Assembly: GCA_050694175.1 (NCBI GenBank)
Contig: JBOGXA010000014.1
Span: 1-64,000, forward strand
DNA: 64,000 nt
Source: JBOGXA01 sp050694175
GTDB taxonomy: Bacteria > Actinomycetota > CADDZG01 > WHSQ01
Direction of reading: 5' to 3'
The translations under genes were made by a program, and so were the position numbers. Positions within the stretch are counted from its first letter, which is position 1. The number at the start of each line of letters is the position of its first letter. Below, in pieces: positions 1-8,813 of the stretch. The notes beneath the pieces were generated by a model. The model worked only from the letters and a program-made list of their open reading frames with translations. It did not search any database and was not told the origin of the DNA.

Positions 1-72
1 GTTGCCTTCTTGCGGCCGGTCGTCTTGCGCCGGGCCGTTGCCTTCTTGCGACCGGTCGTCTTGCGCCGGGCC
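1..72. repeat. Two near-identical 36 bp tandem repeats inside the basic-tail gene
   Basis: Bases 1-36 and 37-72 differ at one position by eye; a diverged third unit follows from 73. The 36 bp period equals 12 codons, so copy-number change keeps the frame. The array continues beyond the left edge. Confidence 0.85.
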
Positions 73-395
73 GTTGCCTTCTTTCGGGTCGCAGGCTTCC
101 GGCGACCGGCCGTCTTCTTACGTCCGGTGGTCCTTCTGGTAGCGGTCTTCTTGGCCGTCGCCCGACGCGGTCGCGTCGGTGTTGGTGCGGGCTGAGCCGC
201 ACCTGGGACCGCGGGCTCGGGGACCGGGCGAACCACCGACTCACTCGCTTCCGTCACTCCTGCAGCCGCGCGTCGCGCGCCCGCGAGTGCTCCCGAGTCA
301 TCTGGTGCCGGGGACACAACATCCGCCGCACCTTCCCCAACGCGCGCCGCCGCCTCACGCGCTTTTTCGACGAGACTTCTATCGTCTTCTGCCAT
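1..395 (-). CDS. Histone H1-like Lys/Arg/Ala-rich DNA-binding protein (C-terminus cut by window edge)
   Basis: Read on the minus strand from ATG at 395 to the left edge, where the gene runs off (131 codons seen). A GGGAGGGAG ribosome site lies 5-6 bases before the ATG. Residues 1 to about 75 are an acidic-to-neutral, Ala/Pro-rich leader beginning MAEDDRSLVEKAREAAAR. From about residue 78 the protein becomes a tail of Lys, Arg, Thr, Ala and Gly in which a 12-residue unit (KKATARRKTTGR type) repeats. Such tails are typical of bacterial H1-like proteins and of the tails of actinobacterial HU, which bind and compact DNA. No HU fold is seen, so an H1-like nucleoid protein is the better guess; the unseen C-terminus could change this. 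Confidence 0.72.
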   Translation of the reverse strand, partial: MAEDDRSLVEKAREAAARVGEGAADVVSPAPDDSGALAGARRAAAGVTEASESVVRPVPEPAVPGAAQPAPTPTRPRRATAKKTATRRTTGRKKTAGRRKPATRKKATARRKTTGRKKATARRKTTGRKKA

Positions 396-666
396 TTACA
401 CTCCCTCCCGCTAAAACGGACTCTATAAATGCGTACCTTGAATTCCCGAAACAGGCAAGCCCAAACTGACGTTAAGCGGCAAAAGAGTGGATAAGACCAC
501 GACGATGAGCAATGACAGACTCTTGAGAATCTATCCGAAACCACCATCTCGCAACCGAGCGTCGGTATCGAACTCGCGAAGCGCAGCGGATCGAACAACC
601 GGGCCGCACAGTTGACGCGTTTCTTCGCGAACTCCAGTCGGATTCGAAAACTAGCGGCCCACTACG
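396..666. other. Intergenic region, probable promoter of the histone-like gene
   Basis: No convincing coding sequence. On the minus strand an AT-rich TTTATAGAGT box lies about 25-30 bases before the ATG at 395 and could be a -10 element. No clear -35 and no repeats were seen in the rest. Confidence 0.3.
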
Positions 667-882
667 TCACAACCCCGTTTCGGGATCGATATCGAGGCGG
701 GCCTCGATCATCCACAGATTCCTGCGCACGCAGTCGGGGCACAGCGCGATAAATCGCTGGTTCACGTTGGGGAACTCCTGCCACCCAATCGGAACCAGGC
801 CGTGGCGGCGCGCTTCAAAGCGGCCGCAACTGGAGCAGAACACCCGGTTGCGCAGGGCCCCCGAGTGCTCACCCACCCTCAT
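667..882 (-). CDS. Small four-cysteine zinc-ribbon-like protein
   Basis: A 71-residue protein from ATG at 882. Cys pairs CSSC (residues 16-19) and CPDC (48-51) are 28 residues apart, the spacing of a zinc ribbon. The C-terminal helix NLWMIEARLDIDPETGL is plausible for a short structural domain. The reading frame also extends to a TTG at 993 that has GGGAG five bases upstream, but those 37 extra residues look like translated spacer and overlap a hairpin, so the internal ATG is preferred although its own ribosome site is too close to be ideal. It lies downstream of atpC on the same strand. Function unknown; a nucleic-acid-binding or metal-binding role is only inference. Confidence 0.6.
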   Translation of the reverse strand: MRVGEHSGALRNRVFCSSCGRFEARRHGLVPIGWQEFPNVNQRFIALCPDCVRRNLWMIEARLDIDPETGL

Positions 883-947
883 GCTCCGGCCAGTGATGTT
901 TCTGTGGTTCTGGCGAGCTAAAAACAAGCTGGGGGTGGCCGCAGGGA

Positions 948-974
948 GCGTGCGTACCTGAAAGGTACGTGCGC
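948..974 (+). other. Strong 12 bp hairpin between atpC and the zinc-ribbon gene
   Basis: The core CGTACCT-GAA-AGGTACG (953-969) is a perfect 7 bp stem with a 3-base loop. It extends to 12 bp with two G-U pairs when read as plus-strand RNA; on the minus strand those become mismatches. No U-run follows, so it is not a standard terminator. It lies about 100 bases past the end of the ATP synthase operon. Confidence 0.4.
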
Positions 975-1073
975 GACCGAGAGGGAATCCCAAATCCGCT
1001 CCCGGCGGAGCCGTGGAGCCCAGCGAAGCTTTTTAGCCGCCAGCACCCGGAGGATATTGCTGGCCGGGGCATT

Positions 1074-1469
1074 TTAGGAGAGGGACTCTTGCTGCGCGAT
1101 CTCGACTCGCGCCAGGGCGGAGCGCATCTCGGCCTCGGCGCGCTCGTCCGTGTCCTCCATCTGCCGACGGTGCTCGAGCATGCTCTTGGCCTGATCGAGA
1201 TCTATGTCCCCCACTCGCTCTGCATCGTCGGCCAGGACGATGACGTGGTAGTCATCGCGGCTGCCGGAGGCTTCGAGAACCCCACCGGTGATGAAGAAGA
1301 CCTCCTTCGAGTCGCCGGAGACGACCTTTACGGCTCCCGGCACGAGCGCGGCGAGAAATGGGATGTGACCGCGCAGGATCGCGAACTCGCCCTCGGGCGA
1401 GCGGGCGACAACCATCTCGGCCTCGCCCTCCCACACCTTCTTCTCGGGCGACACGATGCTCACGTCCAC
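1074..1469 (-). CDS. atpC: F-type ATP synthase epsilon subunit
   Basis: Last gene of the ATP synthase operon. The epsilon subunit is the rotor brake that couples the central stalk to the c-ring at the cytoplasmic membrane. The N-terminal beta-sandwich (VDVSIVSPEKKVWEGEA onward; GHIPFLAALVPG) is typical, and the C-terminal helical hairpin (about residues 90-131) is rich in Arg, Glu and Ala. The frame is open to an ATG at 1577 but that extension overlaps atpD and is not family-like; GTG at 1469 gives 131 residues, the usual length, and starts right at the conserved strand. A GGAAAG element lies about 12 bases upstream. The gap to atpD is 61 bases. Confidence 0.93.
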   Translation of the reverse strand: MDVSIVSPEKKVWEGEAEMVVARSPEGEFAILRGHIPFLAALVPGAVKVVSGDSKEVFFITGGVLEASGSRDDYHVIVLADDAERVGDIDLDQAKSMLEHRRQMEDTDERAEAEMRSALARVEIAQQESLS

Positions 1470-1530
1470 AGCGATCTCATTCTTTCCGTGTTTGACATGC
1501 TCCCGCCATGTGCGAGTTGGAAGGAAGCCA

Positions 1531-2979
1531 CTACTTGGACATCTCCTTCCCCTGGGCCTCGGCCTCCTCGATTCCACCCACCATGTAGAAAGCCTGCTCG
1601 GGCAGCTCGTCGAAGTCGCCCTCGCACAGCGCCTTGAAGCTCTGGATCGTCTCCTCGACCGGGACGTACTTACCGGCGATGCCGGTGAACTGCTCGGCGA
1701 CGAAGAACGGCTGGCTCAAGAACCGCTGGATCTTGCGGGCCCGGCCGACGATGACCTTGTCCTCCTCTGAGAGCTCGTCGACCCCGAGGATGGCGATGAT
1801 GTCCTGGAGGTCCTTGTAGCGCTGCAGGATCCGCTGAACCGTGCGAGCGGTGTTGTAGTGATCCTCACCGACGTAGCGGGGGTCGAGGATCCGAGAGGTC
1901 GAATCGAGCGGGTCCACCGCGGGATAGATGCCGAGCTCGGAGATCTGACGGGACAGAACGGTTGTCGCATCGAGGTGCGCGAACGTCGTGTGGGGCGCGG
2001 GGTCGGTGATGTCGTCGGCCGGAACGTAGATTGCCTGCAGTGACGTGATCGACCGTCCTTTGGTCGATGTGATCCGCTCCTGCAGCTCGCCCATCTCCTC
2101 GGACAGGGTCGGCTGATAACCCACCGCCGATGGCATGCGGCCGAGGAGGGTCGACACCTCGGAGCCCGCCTGCACGAATCGGAAGATGTTGTCGACGAAG
2201 AGCAGCACGTCCTGGTGCTCGCGGTCGCGGAAATACTCGGCCACGGTCAGGGCCGACAGCGCAACACGAAGGCGCACACCGGGGGGCTCATCCATCTGCC
2301 CATAGACGAGCGCCGCCTTGTCGAGCACGCCCGACTCCTTCATCTCGAGCCAGAGGTCGTTGCCCTCGCGGGTCCGCTCACCGACGCCGGCGAATACGGA
2401 TGTCCCGCCGTGCTCCTGCGCGACGCGGTGGATCATCTCGAGGATGACGACGGTCTTACCGACGCCGGCGCCGCCGAACATCCCGATCTTGCCGCCCTGC
2501 ACGTAGGGCTCGAGCAAGTCGATGACCTTGATGCCGGTCTCGAACATCTCCGTCTTCGGCTCGAGGTCCTCGAACTTGGGCGGCGGACGGTGGATGGGCC
2601 ACCGCTCGACGTCGTCGGGGACTTCATAGCCGTCGAGGGGTTCTCCCAGCACGTTGAACACGTGGCCGAGCGTGGCCGGCCCCACCGGTACCGTGATGGA
2701 AGCGCCGGTGTTGACGACCTTTCCACCGCGAATGAGTCCGTCGGTCTGCTTCATACAAATCGCCTTGACCACCGACTCACCTACGTGCTGCGCGACCTCG
2801 GCCGTGATCGTGTCGGTTTGACCGCCGATCGTGCGCTCCATCTCGAGGGCGAAACCGATCTCGGGCATACCTTCGGGCGGGAACTCGGCCTCGATGACGG
2901 GCCCCGTGATCGTGATGATGCGGCCCTCGCTTGTACTGGCCCGCTGTTGCTCCTCCACTCGTTCCTCTGTTACCGCCAT
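1531..2979 (-). CDS. atpD: F-type ATP synthase beta subunit (catalytic)
   Basis: Catalytic F1 subunit, 482 residues, the normal length. After a 19-residue polar leader the beta-barrel domain starts at GRIITITGPVIEAEFP. Walker A GGAGVGKT is at about residues 169-176, followed by the GERTREGNDL segment and the Walker B strand DVLLFVDNIFRF, with the conserved ATT-rich loop (LDATTVLSRQISELGIYPAVDPL) further on. All nucleotide-site hallmarks are present, so an active enzyme is expected. The start is next to the stop of atpG, which suggests translational coupling. Confidence 0.98.
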   Translation of the reverse strand: MAVTEERVEEQQRASTSEGRIITITGPVIEAEFPPEGMPEIGFALEMERTIGGQTDTITAEVAQHVGESVVKAICMKQTDGLIRGGKVVNTGASITVPVGPATLGHVFNVLGEPLDGYEVPDDVERWPIHRPPPKFEDLEPKTEMFETGIKVIDLLEPYVQGGKIGMFGGAGVGKTVVILEMIHRVAQEHGGTSVFAGVGERTREGNDLWLEMKESGVLDKAALVYGQMDEPPGVRLRVALSALTVAEYFRDREHQDVLLFVDNIFRFVQAGSEVSTLLGRMPSAVGYQPTLSEEMGELQERITSTKGRSITSLQAIYVPADDITDPAPHTTFAHLDATTVLSRQISELGIYPAVDPLDSTSRILDPRYVGEDHYNTARTVQRILQRYKDLQDIIAILGVDELSEEDKVIVGRARKIQRFLSQPFFVAEQFTGIAGKYVPVEETIQSFKALCEGDFDELPEQAFYMVGGIEEAEAQGKEMSK

Positions 2980-3876
2980 CTAGCCCTCCCGCCGTGCGGC
3001 CGCGGTAAGCGCCTCGGCGCCGCCCACGATCTCCATGATCTCGGTCGTGATCTCTGCCTGACGTGCCTGGTTGTAACCGCGAGTAAGCGTGCCTACCAGT
3101 TCCTCCGCATTGTCCGTCGCCGCCTTCATGGCCCGCCGCCTCGCAGCGTGCTCGGACGCCGCCGACTCGAGCATCCCCTGGAGCACCGTGCCCTCGACGT
3201 AGCGGGGGATGAGCACGTCGAGGATGTCCTCGGGCTCGGGCTCGAACTCGTACTGGGGCTTAATGCGTCCGTCGTCCTCCTCTTCCTCTTCGAATTCCTC
3301 CCTGGGAAGGGGGAGAAGCTTCGTGACGACCGGTCGTTGGGTGAGCGCCGACTCATAACGTGTGTAAGCGAGGCGGACTTCGCCGATGTCGCCCTTAGAG
3401 AAAGCCTCGGCGGCGGCCGACGCCACCTCGCGCGCGTCCTCGATGCTCGGCCGATCGGAGATGCCCATCCACGAGTGATCGAACTCGTAGCCGCGGAATC
3501 GGAAGTAAGTGACCGCCTTCTTGCCGACGAGGAACAGCTCCTCGTCGGCATCGTGACCCCGGATGTCGCGCTCGGCGACCCGGATAACGTTCGCGTTGTA
3601 GGCGCCCGCCAGACCCCGGTCCGACGTGATCACGATCGACCCGATTGCCCGGACCTCATCACGGTCGATGAGGAGCGGATGGTCGATGCGGCCTGCGTTC
3701 TTCGCCACCGATGCCATCAGCCTCCGCATCTCGTGGGCGTAGGGGCGGGCGGCTTCGACTCGCTGCTGCGCCTTGATGATGCGCGATGAGGCAATCAGCT
3801 CCATCGCGCGCGTGATCTTCTGGGTCGACTTGACCGACTCGATCCGCCGCCTGATGTCGCGTAGCTGCTGGGCCAC
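2980..3876 (-). CDS. atpG: F-type ATP synthase gamma subunit
   Basis: Central rotor shaft of F1, 298 residues with GTG start. The N-terminal helix (LRDIRRRIESVKSTQKITRAM) and the C-terminal helix (MKAATDNAEELVGTLTRGYNQARQAEITTEIMEIVGGA) form the coiled coil, and SDRGLAGAYNANV marks the Rossmann-like middle. An acidic insert (FEEEEEDDGRIKPQYEFEPEPED, roughly residues 195-217) falls where actinobacterial gamma subunits often carry an extra loop. It lies six bases after atpA and directly before atpD. Confidence 0.97.
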   Translation of the reverse strand: MAQQLRDIRRRIESVKSTQKITRAMELIASSRIIKAQQRVEAARPYAHEMRRLMASVAKNAGRIDHPLLIDRDEVRAIGSIVITSDRGLAGAYNANVIRVAERDIRGHDADEELFLVGKKAVTYFRFRGYEFDHSWMGISDRPSIEDAREVASAAAEAFSKGDIGEVRLAYTRYESALTQRPVVTKLLPLPREEFEEEEEDDGRIKPQYEFEPEPEDILDVLIPRYVEGTVLQGMLESAASEHAARRRAMKAATDNAEELVGTLTRGYNQARQAEITTEIMEIVGGAEALTAAARREG

Positions 3877-3882
3877 CCGCTG

Positions 3883-5612
<1,730 letters not shown>

Positions 5613-5613
<1 letters not shown>

Positions 5614-6149
5614 TACCCTTTCACCTGCTCTCTTAGCTGTTCGAGGCGGCGCTTAACAGTGCCGTCTATGACCGTGTCGCCGACCTTGGCCACCACCCCG
5701 CCGACGACCGACGGGTCGACCAGTACCTTGACTTCGACCTTCTTGCCGGTCGCCTTCGACAGGGCGGCCGCGAGCTCTTGCCGCTGGTTGTCGTCGAGGG
5801 GCACGGCCGATCTCACTTCCGCCACGACGGAGTTGCGCGCTTCGGCAGCCAGCTCGGCAACCTCTTCGAGGATCTGCGGCATCTGGCGCGCCCGCCCCTG
5901 CCCCACGATGAAGTTCAGGAGGTTCAGGGTATGCGGCGAGACCTTGTCCGCCAGCAGCTCGTCGAGGATCTTGGCGCGCTGCTCACGCTCCATCGACCGA
6001 TCCGACAGCGCCTGTTTGAGCTCGTGGTTCGACTCGAGCAGCTTCCCGAAGCGGAACAGCTCGTCCTCGACGCGGCCGAGCTCTCCCTCGGCGCGCACGA
6101 CGCCAAAGAGTGCCTCTGCGTAGCCGCGCACCAGCTCATCGGTCGCCAT
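5613..6149 (-). CDS. atpH: F-type ATP synthase delta subunit
   Basis: Peripheral-stalk connector (OSCP/delta), 178 residues, the normal stand-alone length rather than the b-delta fusion of mycobacteria. Helical N-terminal domain (RGYAEALFGVVRAEGELGRVEDELFRFGKLL) and the C-terminal strand DPSVVGGVVAKVGDTVIDGTV with the conserved basic end RRLEQLREQ are visible. The ATG overlaps the last base of the atpF stop and the stop overlaps atpA, so it sits tightly in the operon. Confidence 0.96.
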
Positions 6150-6727
6150 TAGTTGCGGCTACCTCCGTTCGAGCCCATCCCCGCGACCTCTTTGATGTAC
6201 GCGTCCACGAGCTCACGCTGAGAGCCACCGTCGAGTGAGCGGCCGACGACCTTCTCGGCGAGTTCGATGGACAGGTCCGCGATCTGACCCTGCAGCTCCT
6301 GGATCGTGCGCTGCCGCTCGGCCTGGATCTGCTCCCCCGCCCGGGCGACGATTGCCTCGGCGTCCTTTTCGGCCTTTGCGACGAGGTCCTTGCGGACCTG
6401 CTCGGCCGACTGTCGCGAGTCCTCGATGATCCGGTTGGCCTCACTGCGAGCCTCGGCAAGCTGCTTCTTGTATTCCTCGAGCTGCTTCGCCGCCTCGCTC
6501 TTGGCGTTCTCCGCCGACTCGAGATCGCCGCGGATCTTCTCTTCGCGGGCTTCCACCACTTCGCGCAGCTTGGGGAAAGCGACTTTGCCGAGGACGAGGG
6601 CGACGATGACGAAGCAGATCGCGCCCCAGATCAGCTCCGCGGTCGCGGGAAGGATCAGATCGATGCCCTCCCGCTCGTGCCCTCCCTCCTGGGCCAGCAG
6701 GAGCGCACCCGCAAACGTGGTTGTCAT
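6149..6727 (-). CDS. atpF: F-type ATP synthase b subunit
   Basis: Stator b subunit of 192 residues. One N-terminal membrane helix (about residues 25-50, ATAELIWGAICFVIVALVLG) is followed by a long Glu/Ala/Arg/Lys helix (residues 55-180) with the EEYKKQLAEARSEANRIIEDS core that dimerises. Ribosome site GAGGGGAGCGG lies before the ATG. It comes 15 bases after atpE. There is only one b-type gene, so b is expected to be a homodimer. Confidence 0.96.
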   Translation of the reverse strand: MTTTFAGALLLAQEGGHEREGIDLILPATAELIWGAICFVIVALVLGKVAFPKLREVVEAREEKIRGDLESAENAKSEAAKQLEEYKKQLAEARSEANRIIEDSRQSAEQVRKDLVAKAEKDAEAIVARAGEQIQAERQRTIQELQGQIADLSIELAEKVVGRSLDGGSQRELVDAYIKEVAGMGSNGGSRN

Positions 6728-6742
6728 CGACCCGCTCCCCTC

Positions 6743-6994
6743 TTAGATGATGAACGACAGGACGAAACCGATCAGTGCAAGCGCCTCGATCAGAGCGAAG
6801 CCCAGGAACATCGTCGTCCGGGTCTGGCCGGCGGTCTCGGGCTGTCGCGCCATCGCCTCGATCGCGCTCGAGAACACCAATCCGATCCCGACCCCGGGCC
6901 CGATTGCGGCCAGCCCATACACGAGTCCGTGGGCCAGTGCTGTGAGCCCCTCATTGGTGACTCCCTCCTGGGCGAGAATCATGACTCCATCCAT
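6743..6994 (-). CDS. atpE: F-type ATP synthase c subunit, proton type
   Basis: Proteolipid that builds the rotating ring, 83 residues, two membrane helices with the polar loop ARQPE at 49-53. The ion-carrying carboxylate is Glu70 in FALIEALAL. Helix 1 carries GPGVGIGLV and lacks the Gln/Glu-Ser-Thr set of sodium-binding rings, so proton coupling is expected. AGGAGGAAG upstream supports the first ATG (6994) over the one four codons later. Confidence 0.95.
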   Translation of the reverse strand: MDGVMILAQEGVTNEGLTALAHGLVYGLAAIGPGVGIGLVFSSAIEAMARQPETAGQTRTTMFLGFALIEALALIGFVLSFII

Positions 6995-7015
6995 GTGGCT
7001 TCCTCCTCCTCGGCA

Positions 7016-7837
7016 CTACGCGGCGCGGGTATCTATGCCTTCGGTTTCGTACGACGCTTCGTGTTCGGTCGAATCGTGGTCTTCCTCTCCATGTCCGTGG
7101 ATGGCCTCTGCGATGTAGAACGCGGACAGCATCGTGAAGATGTAGGCCTGGATGCTGATTACCAGCAGTTCGAAGAGGATCAGCACGGCTGCAACCACGG
7201 CGGTCAAGAGTCCCAGCGGCAGGGAGATATCCGGCGCAATGAAGTCGGCGCTGAACAGAAAGAAGATCGTGAGGAGGACGTGCCCGGCCATCATGTTCGC
7301 CAGAAGTCGGACGGCGAGAGTGAGCGGTCGGATGACAAAAACGGAGAAGAACTCGATCGGCGTCAGCAAGACGTAGATCGGCCATGGCACCCCGGGCGGA
7401 AAAAGGGTGTCCTTGAAGTATCTGAAGCCGTGTTTCTTGATTCCGACGAAGTTGAAGATGACGTAAGTGAGGAGGGCGAGGAAAGCCGGGATGGCCATTC
7501 GCGATGTGACCGGGAAGTTGATGCCGGGGACTATCTCGAGCAGATTCGCAAAGAAGATGAAGAAGAAGATGCTCCCGAGATAGGGCGCGTACTTCAGGCC
7601 CTCTTTCGGGCCGATGACATCGATCGCGATGCTGTCTCGGACGAACAAATACGCGGTCTCGACCAGATTCTGGAGTCCCTTCGGCACCAGGGACCCGCGC
7701 CGCGCGCCGAGGAGGAAGAACGCCACGCACAGCAGCGAGGCCACGACCATCAAGATCACGACACGGTTGATCTCGAAGGGCGTGCCCTCGAAGGCAAGCG
7801 GTTCCCAGAAGAACAGCTCGTTTACATCGATCTCCAT
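7016..7837 (-). CDS. atpB: F-type ATP synthase a subunit
   Basis: Membrane stator subunit with the two proton half-channels, 273 residues, about six hydrophobic segments. The essential Arg lies in PLTLAVRLLANMMAGHVLL, and the last helix carries FELLVISIQAYIFTMLSAFY. AGGAG lies eight bases before the ATG at 7837 and partly inside the end of the preceding gene. The C-terminal tail (GHGEEDHDSTEHEASYETEG) is short, acidic and His-rich, and probably disordered. Confidence 0.96.
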   Translation of the reverse strand: MEIDVNELFFWEPLAFEGTPFEINRVVILMVVASLLCVAFFLLGARRGSLVPKGLQNLVETAYLFVRDSIAIDVIGPKEGLKYAPYLGSIFFFIFFANLLEIVPGINFPVTSRMAIPAFLALLTYVIFNFVGIKKHGFRYFKDTLFPPGVPWPIYVLLTPIEFFSVFVIRPLTLAVRLLANMMAGHVLLTIFFLFSADFIAPDISLPLGLLTAVVAAVLILFELLVISIQAYIFTMLSAFYIAEAIHGHGEEDHDSTEHEASYETEGIDTRAA

Positions 7838-7841
7838 CGGA

Positions 7842-8282
7842 TCAGCTCCTCATCTCCGCGCTCGCGTCCGACGATTGCTGAGTTGTGGTGGTGGACGAAC
7901 CGTAGGCCCCGGCGGCGTCCCACAATACAAGGCTGAGGTGGCTCGCAATCAGAACGAAGCCGGTGACCGGGAAGCTGATCACGTCAACCCGTTGGAGGCC
8001 GAACGCGATCCCGGTCAGCAGGATCAAGCCGAGCGCGAACGCCCCCAGACCGGCCGGCATCAACAGCTGAGGGGTTCGTTCGGCTACTCCGCCGATGATG
8101 GCGGCGGACAGCCACAGGTTTCCGAGGGTCATTACCAGGCCCACCGCGGCAGAGAGTCCCCACTCGAACGCTCCGGCGCCGCCGTCATCGAGGGCACCTG
8201 CGACGGCGAGGACGGTTACAACGACGGGACCGACGAACAGCGCCCGCCGGATCATGCGTCGCACCATCTGGAGCTCGATCAC
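7842..8282 (-). CDS. AtpI-like membrane protein of the ATP synthase operon
   Basis: A 146-residue protein with four hydrophobic segments (FVGPVVVTVLAVAGAL; GLSAAVGLVMTLGNLWLSAA; GLGAFALGLILLTGIAFGL; FVLIASHLSLVLWDAA) and a Ser/Thr tail, in the slot of the actinobacterial AtpI-type protein just before atpB. Family members are thought to help c-ring assembly or magnesium supply. The frame extends further upstream into the preceding gene, but GTG at 8282 has AAGGGA seven bases before it and lies four bases after the previous stop, so it is chosen. The sequence is poorly conserved, so the name rests on topology and place. Confidence 0.75.
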   Translation of the reverse strand: MIELQMVRRMIRRALFVGPVVVTVLAVAGALDDGGAGAFEWGLSAAVGLVMTLGNLWLSAAIIGGVAERTPQLLMPAGLGAFALGLILLTGIAFGLQRVDVISFPVTGFVLIASHLSLVLWDAAGAYGSSTTTTQQSSDASAEMRS

Positions 8283-8286
8283 CGTT

Positions 8287-8511
8287 TCATCCCTTGCGCC
8301 TTTGCGTTGCGTAGTACACGTGTAGGAAGCCTCCGACCCATCCGAGCAGCGACCCCACCAACTGGGCCCACGGTTCGATCCCAAGCCACTCGTCCACGAG
8401 CTTGCCGAGGAACCAGAACAGGAACACGGCTCCGGCGAACTCGAACGCCAGCGACAGGCCGCCCGCAGCCTCGGATCCTGTGCTGCCGTACCGGCCCGGT
8501 TTCTTGCTCAC
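8287..8511 (-). CDS. AtpZ/AtpI family small membrane protein, first gene of the atp operon
   Basis: A 74-residue protein with two hydrophobic segments (GLSLAFEFAGAVFLFWFLGKLVDEWLG and LVGSLLGWVGGFLHVYY), matching the small AtpZ/AtpI family (F0F1 assembly, Mg/Ca transport) whose hallmark is a G-x-x-L-D/E-x-W-L-G turn after helix 1. GTG start at 8511 with GAGGGG about seven bases before it. It leads the operon and follows a 107-base leader after the Rex-type operator. Confidence 0.8.
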   Translation of the reverse strand: MSKKPGRYGSTGSEAAGGLSLAFEFAGAVFLFWFLGKLVDEWLGIEPWAQLVGSLLGWVGGFLHVYYATQRRKG

Positions 8512-8618
8512 CTCAGGCCCCTCAGCCTCGACCCATCCGGCCCACCCGCCCCGTCGGCGGGCACACGGGCCCCGTCGGCACCAGGGAGCGGGAAGCGCCG
8601 AATCCTACTCCTCCGGCC

Positions 8619-8640
8619 GCTTGTGAATCTTTTCACAAGC
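8619..8640. promoter_or_regulatory. Rex-type operator upstream of the ATP synthase operon
   Basis: The 22 bp element is a perfect inverted repeat with 9 bp arms (GCTTGTGAA / TTCACAAGC) around TCTT. Its inner 18 bp fit the Rex consensus TTGTGAA-N4-TTCACAA exactly. Rex is an NADH/NAD+-sensing repressor; in Streptomyces its targets include the atp and cyd operons (established knowledge). The site lies about 110 bases before the first start codon, with a TAGGAT box shortly downstream that could be the -10. No rex gene is in the window. Confidence 0.7.
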
Positions 8641-8664
8641 TACCTCATGACGCCCCAATGGGCA

Positions 8665-8693
8665 ACTCGGCCCGACCGCCGGCGGGGCCGAGT
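8665..8693. terminator. GC-rich hairpin downstream of the WecA/TagO-like gene
   Basis: ACTCGGCCC (8665-8673) pairs perfectly with GGGCCGAGT (8685-8693) around an 11-base loop. It lies about 120 bases past the stop of the minus-strand gene ending at 8814 and before the atp promoter. No clear U-run follows, so termination is only likely. Confidence 0.4.
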
Positions 8694-8809
8694 GACCCTC
8701 ACGTCCCGCATAGCCCGCTCAGATGCTCAGTCACGCACGTCGCGGGGGTGAGTGTCCCTCACGTCCCGCATAGCCCGCTCAATGGATCGGTCACGTACGA
8801 CGCGGGGCG
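8690..8809. repeat. Two tandem 60 bp repeats between the WecA-like gene and the atp operon
   Basis: 8690-8749 and 8750-8809 share the block CCCTCACGTCCCGCATAGCC and its flanks; the rest has diverged. Period is exactly 60. Each unit contains short palindromic GTGAN(3-5)TCAC-like pieces. Placement next to the atp promoter allows a regulatory role, but nothing proves it. Confidence 0.7.
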
Positions 8810-8813
8810 AGGC

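Noticed and set aside
869..1072. 67-codon minus-strand frame between atpC and the zinc-ribbon gene
   Set aside because: Overlaps hairpin sequence and the zinc-ribbon gene; reads like translated spacer (THAPCGHPQ type) rather than protein.
2215..3789. Plus-strand open frame of 524 codons
   Set aside because: Antisense to atpD and atpG, both of which are clearly real; no start signal or domain.
6677..7936. Plus-strand open frame of 419 codons
   Set aside because: Antisense to atpE and atpB; composition is an Asp/Glu/Gln/Arg artefact.
8690..8809. CRISPR array
   Set aside because: Only two units, with conserved and diverged halves and no spacer-like structure or cas genes.
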